Below, in pieces: positions 24,053 to 29,935 of a stretch of 32,585 nt of DNA. Under the pieces are notes generated by a model. The model was not told the origin of the DNA. It worked only from the letters and a program-made list of their open reading frames with translations, and did not search any database. The stretch comes from Lachnospiraceae bacterium. Lineage in GTDB: Bacteria; Bacillota; Clostridia; Lachnospirales; Lachnospiraceae. Each line of letters opens with the position of its first letter. Position 1 is the first letter of the stretch. Both the position numbers and the translations under genes were made by a program. The stretch is from positions 1 through 32,585 of the forward strand of contig JAILLI010000170.1 of the NCBI GenBank assembly GCA_024693225.1, written 5' to 3'.

Positions 24053-24436
24053 ATGTATATATTTGCTAACCCAAACCCTGCAGGACTTAAGATCGGTGAC
24101 TGTGTAGTGCGAGCAATCGCAATCTCAAGTGGTATGGATTGGGACACTGCATACAACATATTGGTGGACTACGGTTTCAATATGAAGGAAATGCCAAATG
24201 CGAACTCTGTATGGGGACAATTATTGATTGACAGCGGTTTTACACGCCATGTTATACCGGACACCTGCCCTGCCTGCTACACCGTGAGGGAGTTCTGTCG
24301 CGACCATCCGAAGGGGACTTACGTGTTGGGCACAGGCTCTCACGTTGTAGCGGTTATTGATGGCAACTACTATGACACCTGGGACTCCGGAGACGAGGTT
24401 CCGCTTATCTATTGGAGGGAATATGGCACTTTATAA
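24053..24436 (+). CDS. Papain-like cysteine protease-type protein
   Basis: A 127-residue protein with Cys17 in GDCVVRAIA, His97 in GSHVVAVIDGNYYDTWDSG and an Asp/Asn after it, the order Cys-His-Asp of papain/C39-like folds. I recognise it as a frequent gene in Firmicutes prophages, usually at the head of the cassette seen here. Whether it cuts peptide or isopeptide bonds is unknown. AAAGGGAGGG precedes ATG 24053. Confidence 0.75.
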   Translation: MYIFANPNPAGLKIGDCVVRAIAISSGMDWDTAYNILVDYGFNMKEMPNANSVWGQLLIDSGFTRHVIPDTCPACYTVREFCRDHPKGTYVLGTGSHVVAVIDGNYYDTWDSGDEVPLIYWREYGTL

Positions 24437-24794
24437 CAATCCTTATTATCAGAACTACAATTACAATCCTGCGTACAATCCTGGTTATGATCAGAATCAG
24501 ATTGTTCAGAACTGCGGATTTGTACCTATCCCGAGTGAGAACGATGCGAGGTCCTATCCTGTTAAGCATGGTACCTCGGTTACGTTTAGGGATGAGAATC
24601 TTCCTTATATATATATCAAGACTCTGGGTTTCGGGCAGTTAGATTCACCCATATTCGAAAGGTATAGGCTTGTGAAAGAGGATGCTCCGGCAGAACCGAA
24701 AAAGGACGAGTCACCTGTTTATGTCACCAAGTCGGAATTTGAAGAACTACGTGAGGCGGTGGCGCAGTTGAGGAAGGAGTTAGGCGATGAATAA
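24423..24794 (+). CDS. Asn/Tyr/Pro-rich cassette protein
   Basis: A 123-residue protein. The first 40 residues are low complexity (YNNPYYQNYNYNPAYNPGYDQN); a short beta-rich middle (SYPVKHGTSVTFRDENLPYIYIKTLGF) and a coiled-coil tail (SEFEELREAVAQLRKEL) follow. It overlaps the protease gene by 14 bases. ATG 24423 follows GGAGGGA. The shape suggests a structural or linker protein; no known function. Confidence 0.75.
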   Translation: MALYNNPYYQNYNYNPAYNPGYDQNQIVQNCGFVPIPSENDARSYPVKHGTSVTFRDENLPYIYIKTLGFGQLDSPIFERYRLVKEDAPAEPKKDESPVYVTKSEFEELREAVAQLRKELGDE

Positions 24795-24993
24795 TACGTA
24801 TAACCAGGTAGCCCAAGCGATGAATAACCCCATGGCGGTAATTTCGCAAATGTATAAGGTACCAATGAATATGCAAAATCCTCAAGGGATAGCACAGTAT
24901 CTTCTTGACTCGGGACAGATAACACAGCAACAATTGAATCAAAAGATTGCAGAAGCACGAAACAATCCAATATTGAGAAAACTCATGAAATAA
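24787..24993 (+). CDS. Small Asn/Gln-rich cassette protein
   Basis: A 68-residue protein, rich in Asn, Gln and Met with a C-terminal helix (QQLNQKIAEARNNPILRKLMK). It overlaps the preceding gene by 8 bases and belongs to the same cassette. It resembles small head- or tail-associated accessory proteins only in composition. Function unknown. Confidence 0.65.
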   Translation: MNNTYNQVAQAMNNPMAVISQMYKVPMNMQNPQGIAQYLLDSGQITQQQLNQKIAEARNNPILRKLMK

Positions 24994-24994
24994 G

Positions 24995-25035
24995 GCGTGC
25001 ACGCTTTATATACCGGATGCCGAAAGAGGTATCCG
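24995..25035 (+). other. Intergenic palindrome and hairpin
   Basis: GCGTGCACGC (24995-25004) is a perfect ten-base palindrome. Just after it CGGATGCC pairs with GGTATCCG around GAAAGA (25014-25035). No T-run follows, so it is not a terminator; it may be an mRNA-processing or translational signal before the Gly/Cys-rich gene. Confidence 0.45.
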
Positions 25036-25067
25036 CTAACCTACAATAATTTATAGGAGGACTTTTT

Positions 25068-25955
25068 ATGGCACTAACAGATGAAAACATGGTCATGCCC
25101 GTAACACCTATGTATGGTGGTGGCAATGGCGGCGGTTTTGGCAGCTTTGGCAATGACGGATGGTGGATCATCCTCTTGCTGTTATGCTTTGGTAACAATG
25201 GTTGGGGCGGCGGTTTCGGCGGTGGCGGTAACGCACAGCTTGGTTATGACTTCCCTTGGTTACTCAATGGACAGAATAACATCAACGCCAACACCAATAA
25301 CGGTTTCCGTGATGCAATGATCAATGACGGTATCACTTCCATTAGGGACGGTATCAGCGGACTTTCTACACAGCTCTGCGGATGCTGCAGTGATATGCAG
25401 ATGGCTCTTGCTAACGGTTTTGCAGGCGTTGAGCAGGGTGCTAACACACGTCAGATGGCTAATATGCAGCAGGCATTTGCGGCACAGGCAGCGATAACAT
25501 CCGGAATGAATGATCTTGCTATGAGCTTGCAGAACTGCTGCTGCGAGAATAGAGCCGGAATCGCTGATCTGAAGTACACCGTAGCGACCGAGAACTGCGC
25601 AGACCGCACACAGGCTATGCAGAATACCCGCGATATCATCGACAGCCAGACCCGTGGTACACAGGCTATAATCGACAAGTTATGTCAGCTTGAACTGGAT
25701 GGTGTTAAGGCACAGGTCGAGGCGAAGAATGACCGCATTGCGGAACTTCAGACACAGCTTAACATGGCTAACCTTGCAGCAAGCCAGACCGCACAGAACG
25801 CTTTTATTGCACAGGGATTCTCGAACGAGGTAGATCAGTTATACAACAGACTTTCTAACTGTCCGATACCAAGCGTGCCTGTCTACGGTAAACAGAACAT
25901 TTTCACCTGCAACCAGAACAATGGCTGTGGATGTGGATGCGGCTGCGGAATGTGA
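25068..25955 (+). CDS. Gly/Cys-rich membrane-associated cassette protein
   Basis: A 295-residue protein: Gly-rich start (GGGNGGGFGSFGN), one hydrophobic span (WWIILLLLCF, about 32-41), a second Gly-rich stretch, a long helical/coiled-coil region with CGCC and CCC clusters (about 103-170), and a C-terminal CGCGCGCGM. Fifteen or so cysteines suggest metal binding or cross-links. I recognise such proteins from Firmicutes prophages but know no function. It has a strong AGGAGGA site and is part of the 24053-27124 cassette. Confidence 0.78.
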   Translation: MALTDENMVMPVTPMYGGGNGGGFGSFGNDGWWIILLLLCFGNNGWGGGFGGGGNAQLGYDFPWLLNGQNNINANTNNGFRDAMINDGITSIRDGISGLSTQLCGCCSDMQMALANGFAGVEQGANTRQMANMQQAFAAQAAITSGMNDLAMSLQNCCCENRAGIADLKYTVATENCADRTQAMQNTRDIIDSQTRGTQAIIDKLCQLELDGVKAQVEAKNDRIAELQTQLNMANLAASQTAQNAFIAQGFSNEVDQLYNRLSNCPIPSVPVYGKQNIFTCNQNNGCGCGCGCGM

Positions 25956-25962
25956 GGTGCTT

Positions 25963-26415
25963 ATGGCGGCTGAATATCTTGCTAATGCGGTGCAGTTAGT
26001 TAATCTCAATGCACCTATAATCTTCACAGCATCTATCCCTTGCACCAAAGGGTATGTTTACCACGAGGACGAGACAGGGATTTTTATTCTCCGAGGAATC
26101 ACTAATCAGTGTTTTGCTACATACCAGGTAACCTTTAATGGTAATATTGCTATTCCCGAGGACGGTACCGTTGGTCCTATCGCTATAGCAATTGCTGTTA
26201 ATGGGGAGCCGAGAACTACAAGCAGGGCTATTTTCGTTCCTGCAGCGGTGGATGAGTACGGCAATGTAACCTCTACGGCTATCATTAAGGTACCGAAGGG
26301 TTGCTGTTTCTCGCTCTCGGTAGAGTATGTCAGCGGTACGGATGATCCTACAGAAACACCTGCACCTGCAATCAATGTGCAGAATGCAAACTTTGTAATT
26401 AACAGAATCGCGTGA
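25963..26415 (+). CDS. Beta-rich cassette protein
   Basis: A 150-residue protein of repeated strands (APIIFTASIPC, GIFILRGIT, ATYQVTFNGNIAIP, PIAIAIAVNGE). It has no signal peptide or membrane span. The pattern suits a beta sandwich such as a virion decoration or adhesion protein. ATG 25963 behind GAGGTG is preferred over 25921. The two cysteines in GCCF near residue 121 are unusual. It is unrecognised outside prophage cassettes. Confidence 0.7.
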   Translation: MAAEYLANAVQLVNLNAPIIFTASIPCTKGYVYHEDETGIFILRGITNQCFATYQVTFNGNIAIPEDGTVGPIAIAIAVNGEPRTTSRAIFVPAAVDEYGNVTSTAIIKVPKGCCFSLSVEYVSGTDDPTETPAPAINVQNANFVINRIA

Positions 26416-26427
26416 AAGGAGAAAGCT

Positions 26428-26739
26428 ATGGAGAAATATAAAGAACTTGAAATGATGCTCTGTGATGAGATTGATCGTATCACAGATCAGAAAAACTTAA
26501 CAAGTTCCTCACTGGATACTCTGGACAAACTCGCACATACCTTGAAATCTATAAAGACCATCGGTGCGATGGACGATTATTCCGAGGATGGCGGTTATTC
26601 AATGGACTCCATGTCTTACGCAAGGGGACGTGGAAGAAATGCTCGCAGAGACAGTATGGGGCGATATGCCAGTGAGGGCAGATACGATGAAAGATATGAT
26701 GGTAGATACAACGAGGGAAGATATTCCGGGAGGTATTGA
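26428..26739 (+). CDS. Cassette protein with Arg-Tyr-Asp-Gly repeats
   Basis: A 103-residue protein: helical first 50 residues, then a low-complexity tail with SMDSMSYARGRGRNARRDS and repeated GRYDERYDGRYNEGRY units to the end. Arg/Tyr repeats of this kind are common in the matching cassette of other Firmicutes prophages and could bind nucleic acid, surfaces or condense. Function unknown. It ends by TGATG overlap with the next gene. Confidence 0.72.
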   Translation: MEKYKELEMMLCDEIDRITDQKNLTSSSLDTLDKLAHTLKSIKTIGAMDDYSEDGGYSMDSMSYARGRGRNARRDSMGRYASEGRYDERYDGRYNEGRYSGRY

Positions 26740-27008
26740 TGATTTCTCGAAGGGATTTAGAGATAGCGGTAGAGGAGTTGGAGAACTCCGAGCCGACATA
26801 CCAAAATTGCGCCAAGTTAGCGGACTTGTATACGATTCTGGATCACCTAAAGGTACCGTTGCTGCAAACTAACACATCCTTTTTGCAGGCGGTTTCCGGA
26901 AAGAGTATCGATAAGGTCATGGGCGTGATGGACGAGTTGATGGAAGCAACGCAGGTCTTAAACCCGAAATTGTATGATAATGTAATGGCGAGGTTGAATG
27001 AGTTATGA
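26739..27008 (+). CDS. Helical cassette protein
   Basis: An 89-residue, nearly all-helical protein (RRDLEIAVEELENSEPTYQN...). ATG 26739 follows GGGAGGT and overlaps the previous stop; a TTG at 26736 is less likely. It ends 4 bases into the next small gene. It may pair with the preceding repeat protein. No family recognised. Confidence 0.65.
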   Translation: MISRRDLEIAVEELENSEPTYQNCAKLADLYTILDHLKVPLLQTNTSFLQAVSGKSIDKVMGVMDELMEATQVLNPKLYDNVMARLNEL

Positions 27009-27124
27009 ATGAGAACTTGGTTACCGCTTTAGAGGCGGCATGGGAATTAGATCCGGTACGGCTTGAAAGTAAGTTGTGGAAACTTATTGAGGCGGAACCG
27101 ATCGAGAATGACGAGACCGAATAA
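27005..27124 (+). CDS. Tiny acidic cassette protein
   Basis: A 39-residue, helical, acidic frame beginning in an ATGA overlap with the previous stop and ending 8 bases before a strong terminator. The overlap, the lack of stops and its place as last gene of the operon favour a real gene; otherwise it could be chance. Function unknown. Confidence 0.5.
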   Translation: MNENLVTALEAAWELDPVRLESKLWKLIEAEPIENDETE

Positions 27125-27132
27125 GCCGATTA

Positions 27133-27168
27133 AATACTCTTGGTATAAAAACCAAGGGTATTTTTTTT
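27133..27168 (+). terminator. Intrinsic terminator after the cassette
   Basis: AATACTCTTGGT (27133-27144) pairs with ACCAAGGGTATT (27151-27162), twelve pairs with one G-U, loop ATAAAA, then a run of T to 27168. Confidence 0.9.
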
Positions 27169-27187
27169 AATTAATATAATAAATGAC

Positions 27188-27216
27188 TTGACAATCCACG
27201 CAATGCGAGGTAATAT
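27188..27216 (+). promoter_or_regulatory. Consensus -35 promoter for the right-end genes
   Basis: TTGACA (27188-27193), 17-base spacer, TAATAT (27211-27216). It lies just after a terminator and serves genes 27256-28165, so these can be expressed in the lysogen independently of late transcription. The spacer contains the palindrome CGCAATGCG. Confidence 0.8.
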
Positions 27217-27255
27217 ACAATCAAACCAAAGGACAGCACCCAAGGAGGTAAGCAT

Positions 27256-27450
27256 ATGAAGATATACGAATACACATTTGAAAACGGAAACATCTACAGA
27301 GGTACCGCAGAGGATAAGGCATGGTTTGTAGCCCATCTGACCAAGACAGAAAAAGCCGGGTACGGCAAGGTGGTATCCAAGAAGGTCATGACGGACGAGG
27401 AAGTCAGAGCCTGGGAGACAAAGGTCAACGCATTCATGATCCTGGCGTAA
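27256..27450 (+). CDS. Small protein, right-end gene 1
   Basis: A 64-residue protein with an N-terminal beta hairpin (YEYTFENGNIYRGTAED) and a helical C-terminus. It is the first gene behind the promoter at 27188, with a strong AAGGAGGT. Unrecognised. Its place next to the attachment site makes a role in the lysogen (or in excision) possible, by context only. Confidence 0.65.
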   Translation: MKIYEYTFENGNIYRGTAEDKAWFVAHLTKTEKAGYGKVVSKKVMTDEEVRAWETKVNAFMILA

Positions 27451-27475
27451 GCAATCACCCACCACGGAGGTCACG

Positions 27476-27499
27476 ATGGTAGAAGGGACTTTACAATGA
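27476..27499 (+). CDS. Leader mini-ORF (7 codons) before 27496
   Basis: ATGGTAGAAGGGACTTTACA-type frame of seven codons with CACGGAGG as a perfect ribosome site; its TGA overlaps the ATG of the next gene (ATGA). A very similar arrangement occurs at 27773. This points to translational coupling or regulation through a short leader. Confidence 0.45.
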   Translation: MVEGTLQ

Positions 27500-27747
27500 C
27501 AGGCAAGTGGTTTAATATCTGGTATGAGTACACACAGAACATAATCGATACAATGATCAAGAATATGCACAGCGACCTGGAAGCAGGATACAATCCTCTC
27601 GGGTTATCTATCCGAAAGCAGAGAGAAGTCATAGATGAACGTCAGCGAGAACTCAACCTGCAGATGGAGGAGTTCAAGTATATGTCGGATTACAAAATCA
27701 ATAAGTGGTGTATGTTAGATCTAAAGATACGAGGGGCTATTGAATAA
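27496..27747 (+). CDS. Small helical protein, right-end gene 2
   Basis: An 83-residue, charged helical protein, MTGKWFNIWYEYTQN at the start. Its ATG overlaps the stop of a seven-codon leader whose ribosome site is better than its own. No known family. Probably co-expressed from 27188. Confidence 0.6.
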   Translation: MTGKWFNIWYEYTQNIIDTMIKNMHSDLEAGYNPLGLSIRKQREVIDERQRELNLQMEEFKYMSDYKINKWCMLDLKIRGAIE

Positions 27748-27772
27748 ATGCATTCCCGTCACGGAGGTTACG

Positions 27773-27793
27773 ATGGCAGAAAGGGCAGAATGA
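27773..27793 (+). CDS. Leader mini-ORF (6 codons) before 27790
   Basis: Six codons (MAERAE) behind a perfect CACGGAGG ribosome site. The TGA overlaps the ATG of the next gene. The sequence around it closely repeats the leader at 27476. Confidence 0.45.
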   Translation: MAERAE

Positions 27794-27969
27794 AGTTTAA
27801 AGTCTACAGCGAGGTTATTATTGATGGCGTTGGAAAATGCAGGCACGAACATATCCAAGAGTTTTCAGCTGACAGCAACGTGTTCGGACGGGCATTGGAG
27901 TATCGGGAATATATGCACAGGACATTCCCGAAATGCGAGTTTAGATTGTTAGGAGCGGAGCAGGTTTGA
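27790..27969 (+). CDS. Small protein, right-end gene 3
   Basis: A 59-residue protein (KFKVYSEVIIDGVGKCRHEH and a helical end). The ATG at 27790 is chosen because it overlaps the leader stop; an in-frame ATG at 27748 directly after the previous stop lacks a ribosome site. Unrecognised; beta then helix like small DNA-mimic or regulatory proteins, but this is a guess. Confidence 0.55.
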   Translation: MKFKVYSEVIIDGVGKCRHEHIQEFSADSNVFGRALEYREYMHRTFPKCEFRLLGAEQV

Positions 27970-27988
27970 TGAAGGGAGATGTGGCGAT

Positions 27989-28165
27989 ATGACGATTGCG
28001 GAGATCAGAAAAAAAACAGGCATGAGCAGGGCAGAGTTCTGCAGGCACTTTGGTATTCCGGTGCGAACCATGGAAGATTGGGAACATGATCGCAGAAAGG
28101 CACCGAGTTATGTTATCTCTTTATTGGATAGGGCTGTACGGCAGGACTGTTTATATAAAGAGTAA
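27989..28165 (+). CDS. Small HTH protein next to the attachment site (excisionase-like?)
   Basis: A 58-residue protein with one helix-turn-helix (about 13-36: SRAEFCRHFGIPVRTMEDWE), as in short Xre/Xis-type proteins. It is the last prophage gene, 68 bases before the truncated tRNA, so an excisionase or a regulator of the right-end operon are both plausible. No other domain. It is coupled to the preceding gene by a short MKGDVAI frame that bridges stop and start. Confidence 0.62.
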   Translation: MTIAEIRKKTGMSRAEFCRHFGIPVRTMEDWEHDRRKAPSYVISLLDRAVRQDCLYKE

Positions 28166-28166
28166 A

Positions 28167-28184
28167 TGTCGAACAGGTGTCGAA
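28167..28184 (+). repeat. Direct repeat TGTCGAA x2 next to attachment site
   Basis: TGTCGAA at 28167-28173 and 28178-28184, 11 bases apart (one helix turn), between the last phage gene and the tRNA fragment. The phase suits arm-type binding sites of a tyrosine integrase or Xis. Confidence 0.45.
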
Positions 28185-28233
28185 TGTATACGCTGAAACC
28201 CTTATAATATGCGGTTCTGCGAGTGCTACAAAA

Positions 28234-28278
28234 TGACTTTTAATCAAGTTGTCTCGGGTTCGAGTCCCGAGTGGCTCA
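28234..28278 (+). tRNA. 3' half of tRNA-Lys(UUU): right attachment site
   Basis: The fragment holds the anticodon loop CTTTTAA with anticodon TTT at 28239-28241, the 3' anticodon arm, a five-base variable loop, a perfect T arm (TCGGG, TTCGAGT, CCCGA at 28254-28270), the acceptor strand GTGGCTC and the discriminator A at 28278. The anticodon stem pairs only for three of five bases, and no D arm precedes it, so the phage joined the chromosome at about 28234. The complete tRNA gene should be at the left end, outside the window. CCA is not encoded. Confidence 0.85.
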
Positions 28279-28284
28279 AGATAC

Positions 28285-28322
28285 AAAAAAGTCTTGAAAC
28301 TTTAAGGTTTCAAGACTTTTTT
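28285..28322. terminator. Bidirectional terminator of tRNA-Lys / vanZ-like gene
   Basis: Sixteen perfect pairs (28285-28300 with 28307-28322) around TTTAAG, with A-run and T-run on both sides. It closes the tRNA transcript on + and the vanZ-like gene on -. Confidence 0.93.
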
Positions 28323-28357
28323 GCTTTCTGAATATAGGGAGTTATACGAACTGCCTG

Positions 28358-28939
28358 TTATCCCAGGCGTACATAAGCATTTTTGTCAAGATAGGGTACC
28401 AGATCATTTACGCTGTTGGCAACAACCGTACCTAAAAATCCTCCAAGGGTATTTGTAATCAGGTCATCTACATCAAACAGCCTGTATGAACCGGGATATA
28501 TGAAGAAGAGACCGGTAAGCTGTGCCAGTTCTATAATGAGCGAGAACAGGAATGTGATCAGTATGACGTTCCTTATTTTCATATTGAGGAAAAACTTGAA
28601 AAAGAATCCGAAAGGAACTGTCATAATGATATTTAAAAGTACCTGGAGAACACTTTTTGCGGTTCTGTCCTTAGCAATATCGGCTACAAACTTAAAAGGA
28701 ACAAACTGACCGTTATATCTGTTTAGTTCTGAGATCTCCTCTATGCCGGGGAGCGGGAACAGTACCATATTTATAAGGCATATGAGATAAAGCACGAGGC
28801 ATTGTGTCCCTATGATCTGTACAGGTCTTATGCTTCCCTTCTTCATGAAAATGAAGAAAGCTGTGATGATAAATATGAGTGGAAGCAGGTTGATATATAA
28901 TTCAATTCCGGATATTATGTTTTCAGCCCAGATATTCAT
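28358..28939 (-). CDS. VanZ-like membrane protein
   Basis: A 193-residue protein with five or so membrane spans and the VanZ signature (NIIMTVPFGFFFKF, then DVDDLITNTLGGFLGTVV with conserved Asp-Asn). VanZ relatives contribute to teicoplanin or lipid-related resistance in some bacteria, but most chromosomal copies have unknown roles. It ends 35 bases from the tRNA terminator. First gene of the host segment. Confidence 0.85.
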   Translation of the reverse strand: MNIWAENIISGIELYINLLPLIFIITAFFIFMKKGSIRPVQIIGTQCLVLYLICLINMVLFPLPGIEEISELNRYNGQFVPFKFVADIAKDRTAKSVLQVLLNIIMTVPFGFFFKFFLNMKIRNVILITFLFSLIIELAQLTGLFFIYPGSYRLFDVDDLITNTLGGFLGTVVANSVNDLVPYLDKNAYVRLG

Positions 28940-28997
28940 GAAGATGTCATTCCTTTCTAAAATCTATGTTATATCATGAGGTTTCTAAATATATTTT

Positions 28998-29013
28998 CGA
29001 TGTTTTTTCATCG
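28998..29013 (-). promoter_or_regulatory. Inverted repeat upstream of the vanZ-like gene
   Basis: CGATG and CATCG flank six T, 58 bases upstream of the vanZ-like start. No T-run follows; it may be an operator. No convincing promoter hexamers were found beside it. Confidence 0.3.
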
Positions 29014-29088
29014 GTATGTCTATATGATAATCCCCTAATCTTACAATTACGTGACTAAAACAAAAGAATTTAAAAAAATTTTTGATAT

Positions 29089-29122
29089 AAAAAATGACAA
29101 TAGGAATTAATTCCTATTGTCA
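29089..29122 (-). terminator. Intrinsic terminator of the 29145 gene
   Basis: The 28-base perfect palindrome at 29095-29122 (TGACAATAGGAATT and its complement) is followed on the - strand by TTTTTT, just after the stop of the 29145 gene. Confidence 0.85.
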
Positions 29123-29144
29123 CCTTGATATTGTCACTATTATA

Positions 29145-29858
29145 CTAGAATAAAAAGATGCAGGTATATATCATTGAAATTATGCATACAAGCAAAAGCA
29201 CAAGTGCGATGATACCTATCGGTTTGAAAGAACCTAAGGCTTCGGTGTCATCAAGCTGGACGTCGCCCTTGAATTTCGCAAGGATGACTATCAGGATGAT
29301 GGATACAAGCAGCACGATTGAAGTTATGAGCCTTATTATTGCCTGAACTTTGGTGGTGAGATCTATGTAGAGAAGATCGCTTCCGTCGGAGATCACTTCA
29401 ATACCCTCGGCAGCCAGATCGTCTATCATATCCGATACTTCGCGCTCAATCTGAGTATCAAGCTCACGTACCCTGCCTTTTACATGGGCTCCGTAGTACT
29501 TACCCTCAGCATTCGGCATATTGACTTCGTCGTAAAAATCATCGGCGTAATCTTCGGAAGCACGTACAAATATGCATCGCGTAAGATCGTTGCTGTATAG
29601 CAGGAAATAGTACTCCGTGCCTATCGGGATAAGGCCGTTAATGCTGTGCGTCATGGAGAAGACCGGACCGTCGGTCAGATAGTAAAAGTCACCTTCTACC
29701 GATACACCGTCTTCGCGTATTTCAGTCAGGTTGGAATCAATCTGTCCGGCGTTACCGAGCGATACAAGATCCCTTACGGCGGTAAACAGATATAAAACGA
29801 ATATACCGATGAGCATCAGAAAGCCCAGTATTGTCCAGACTATACCTTTACGTTTCAT
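29145..29858 (-). CDS. Membrane protein with extracytoplasmic domain, unknown
   Basis: A 237-residue protein: N-terminal span (about residues 6-27), acidic soluble domain (28-170) and two C-terminal spans (about 171-195 and 213-237). The ATG at 29858 follows GAGGGAAATT; the longer frame to 29942 would run into the degV gene. A promoter with a TATCAAATATC operator-like repeat lies just before it. No family is recognised. Confidence 0.72.
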   Translation of the reverse strand: MKRKGIVWTILGFLMLIGIFVLYLFTAVRDLVSLGNAGQIDSNLTEIREDGVSVEGDFYYLTDGPVFSMTHSINGLIPIGTEYYFLLYSNDLTRCIFVRASEDYADDFYDEVNMPNAEGKYYGAHVKGRVRELDTQIEREVSDMIDDLAAEGIEVISDGSDLLYIDLTTKVQAIIRLITSIVLLVSIILIVILAKFKGDVQLDDTEALGSFKPIGIIALVLLLVCIISMIYTCIFLF

Positions 29859-29872
29859 AATTTCCCTCTTTA

Positions 29873-29911
29873 GATATTTGATAAACGAACAGTAATATGA
29901 TATCAAATATC
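29873..29911. repeat. Operator-like inverted repeat
   Basis: GATATTTGATA (29873-29883) and its exact complement TATCAAATATC (29901-29911), 17 bases apart, flanking the -10 box of a - strand promoter. There is no T-run, so an operator is more likely than a terminator. Confidence 0.5.
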
Positions 29912-29924
29912 GGAAAAATGTCAA
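29897..29924 (-). promoter_or_regulatory. Promoter of the 29145 gene
   Basis: On the - strand: TTGACA (29924-29919), 16-base spacer, TATCAT (29902-29897). It partly overlaps the inverted repeat above and lies 40 bases upstream of the start. Confidence 0.6.
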
Positions 29925-29935
29925 GGGGAGCGGCT

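Larger units (their letters stand above)
1..28278 (+). mobile_element. Prophage, right-hand (late) part, siphovirus type
   Basis: A continuous + strand run holds the standard order of a tailed phage: terminase, portal, MuF, scaffold, capsid, connectors, tail tube, chaperones, tape measure, tail proteins, holin, endolysin. It ends in a truncated tRNA-Lys gene at 28234-28278, beyond which gene content becomes chromosomal. The SPP1-type portal, MuF and gp20-like scaffold suggest a headful-packaging siphovirus with a long non-contractile tail; this is inference from families. The left end, with integrase and repressor, is outside the window. No frameshifted structural gene is visible, so the late region looks intact. 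Confidence 0.95.

Noticed and set aside
25921-25962. Longer N-terminus of the beta-rich cassette protein
   Set aside because: These codons are the other frame of the CGCGCGCG tail of the preceding gene; the start at 25963 has a GAGGTG site.
27748-27789. Longer N-terminus of the right-end gene 3
   Set aside because: The ATG at 27748 has no ribosome site and the added codons coincide with the repeated leader sequence.
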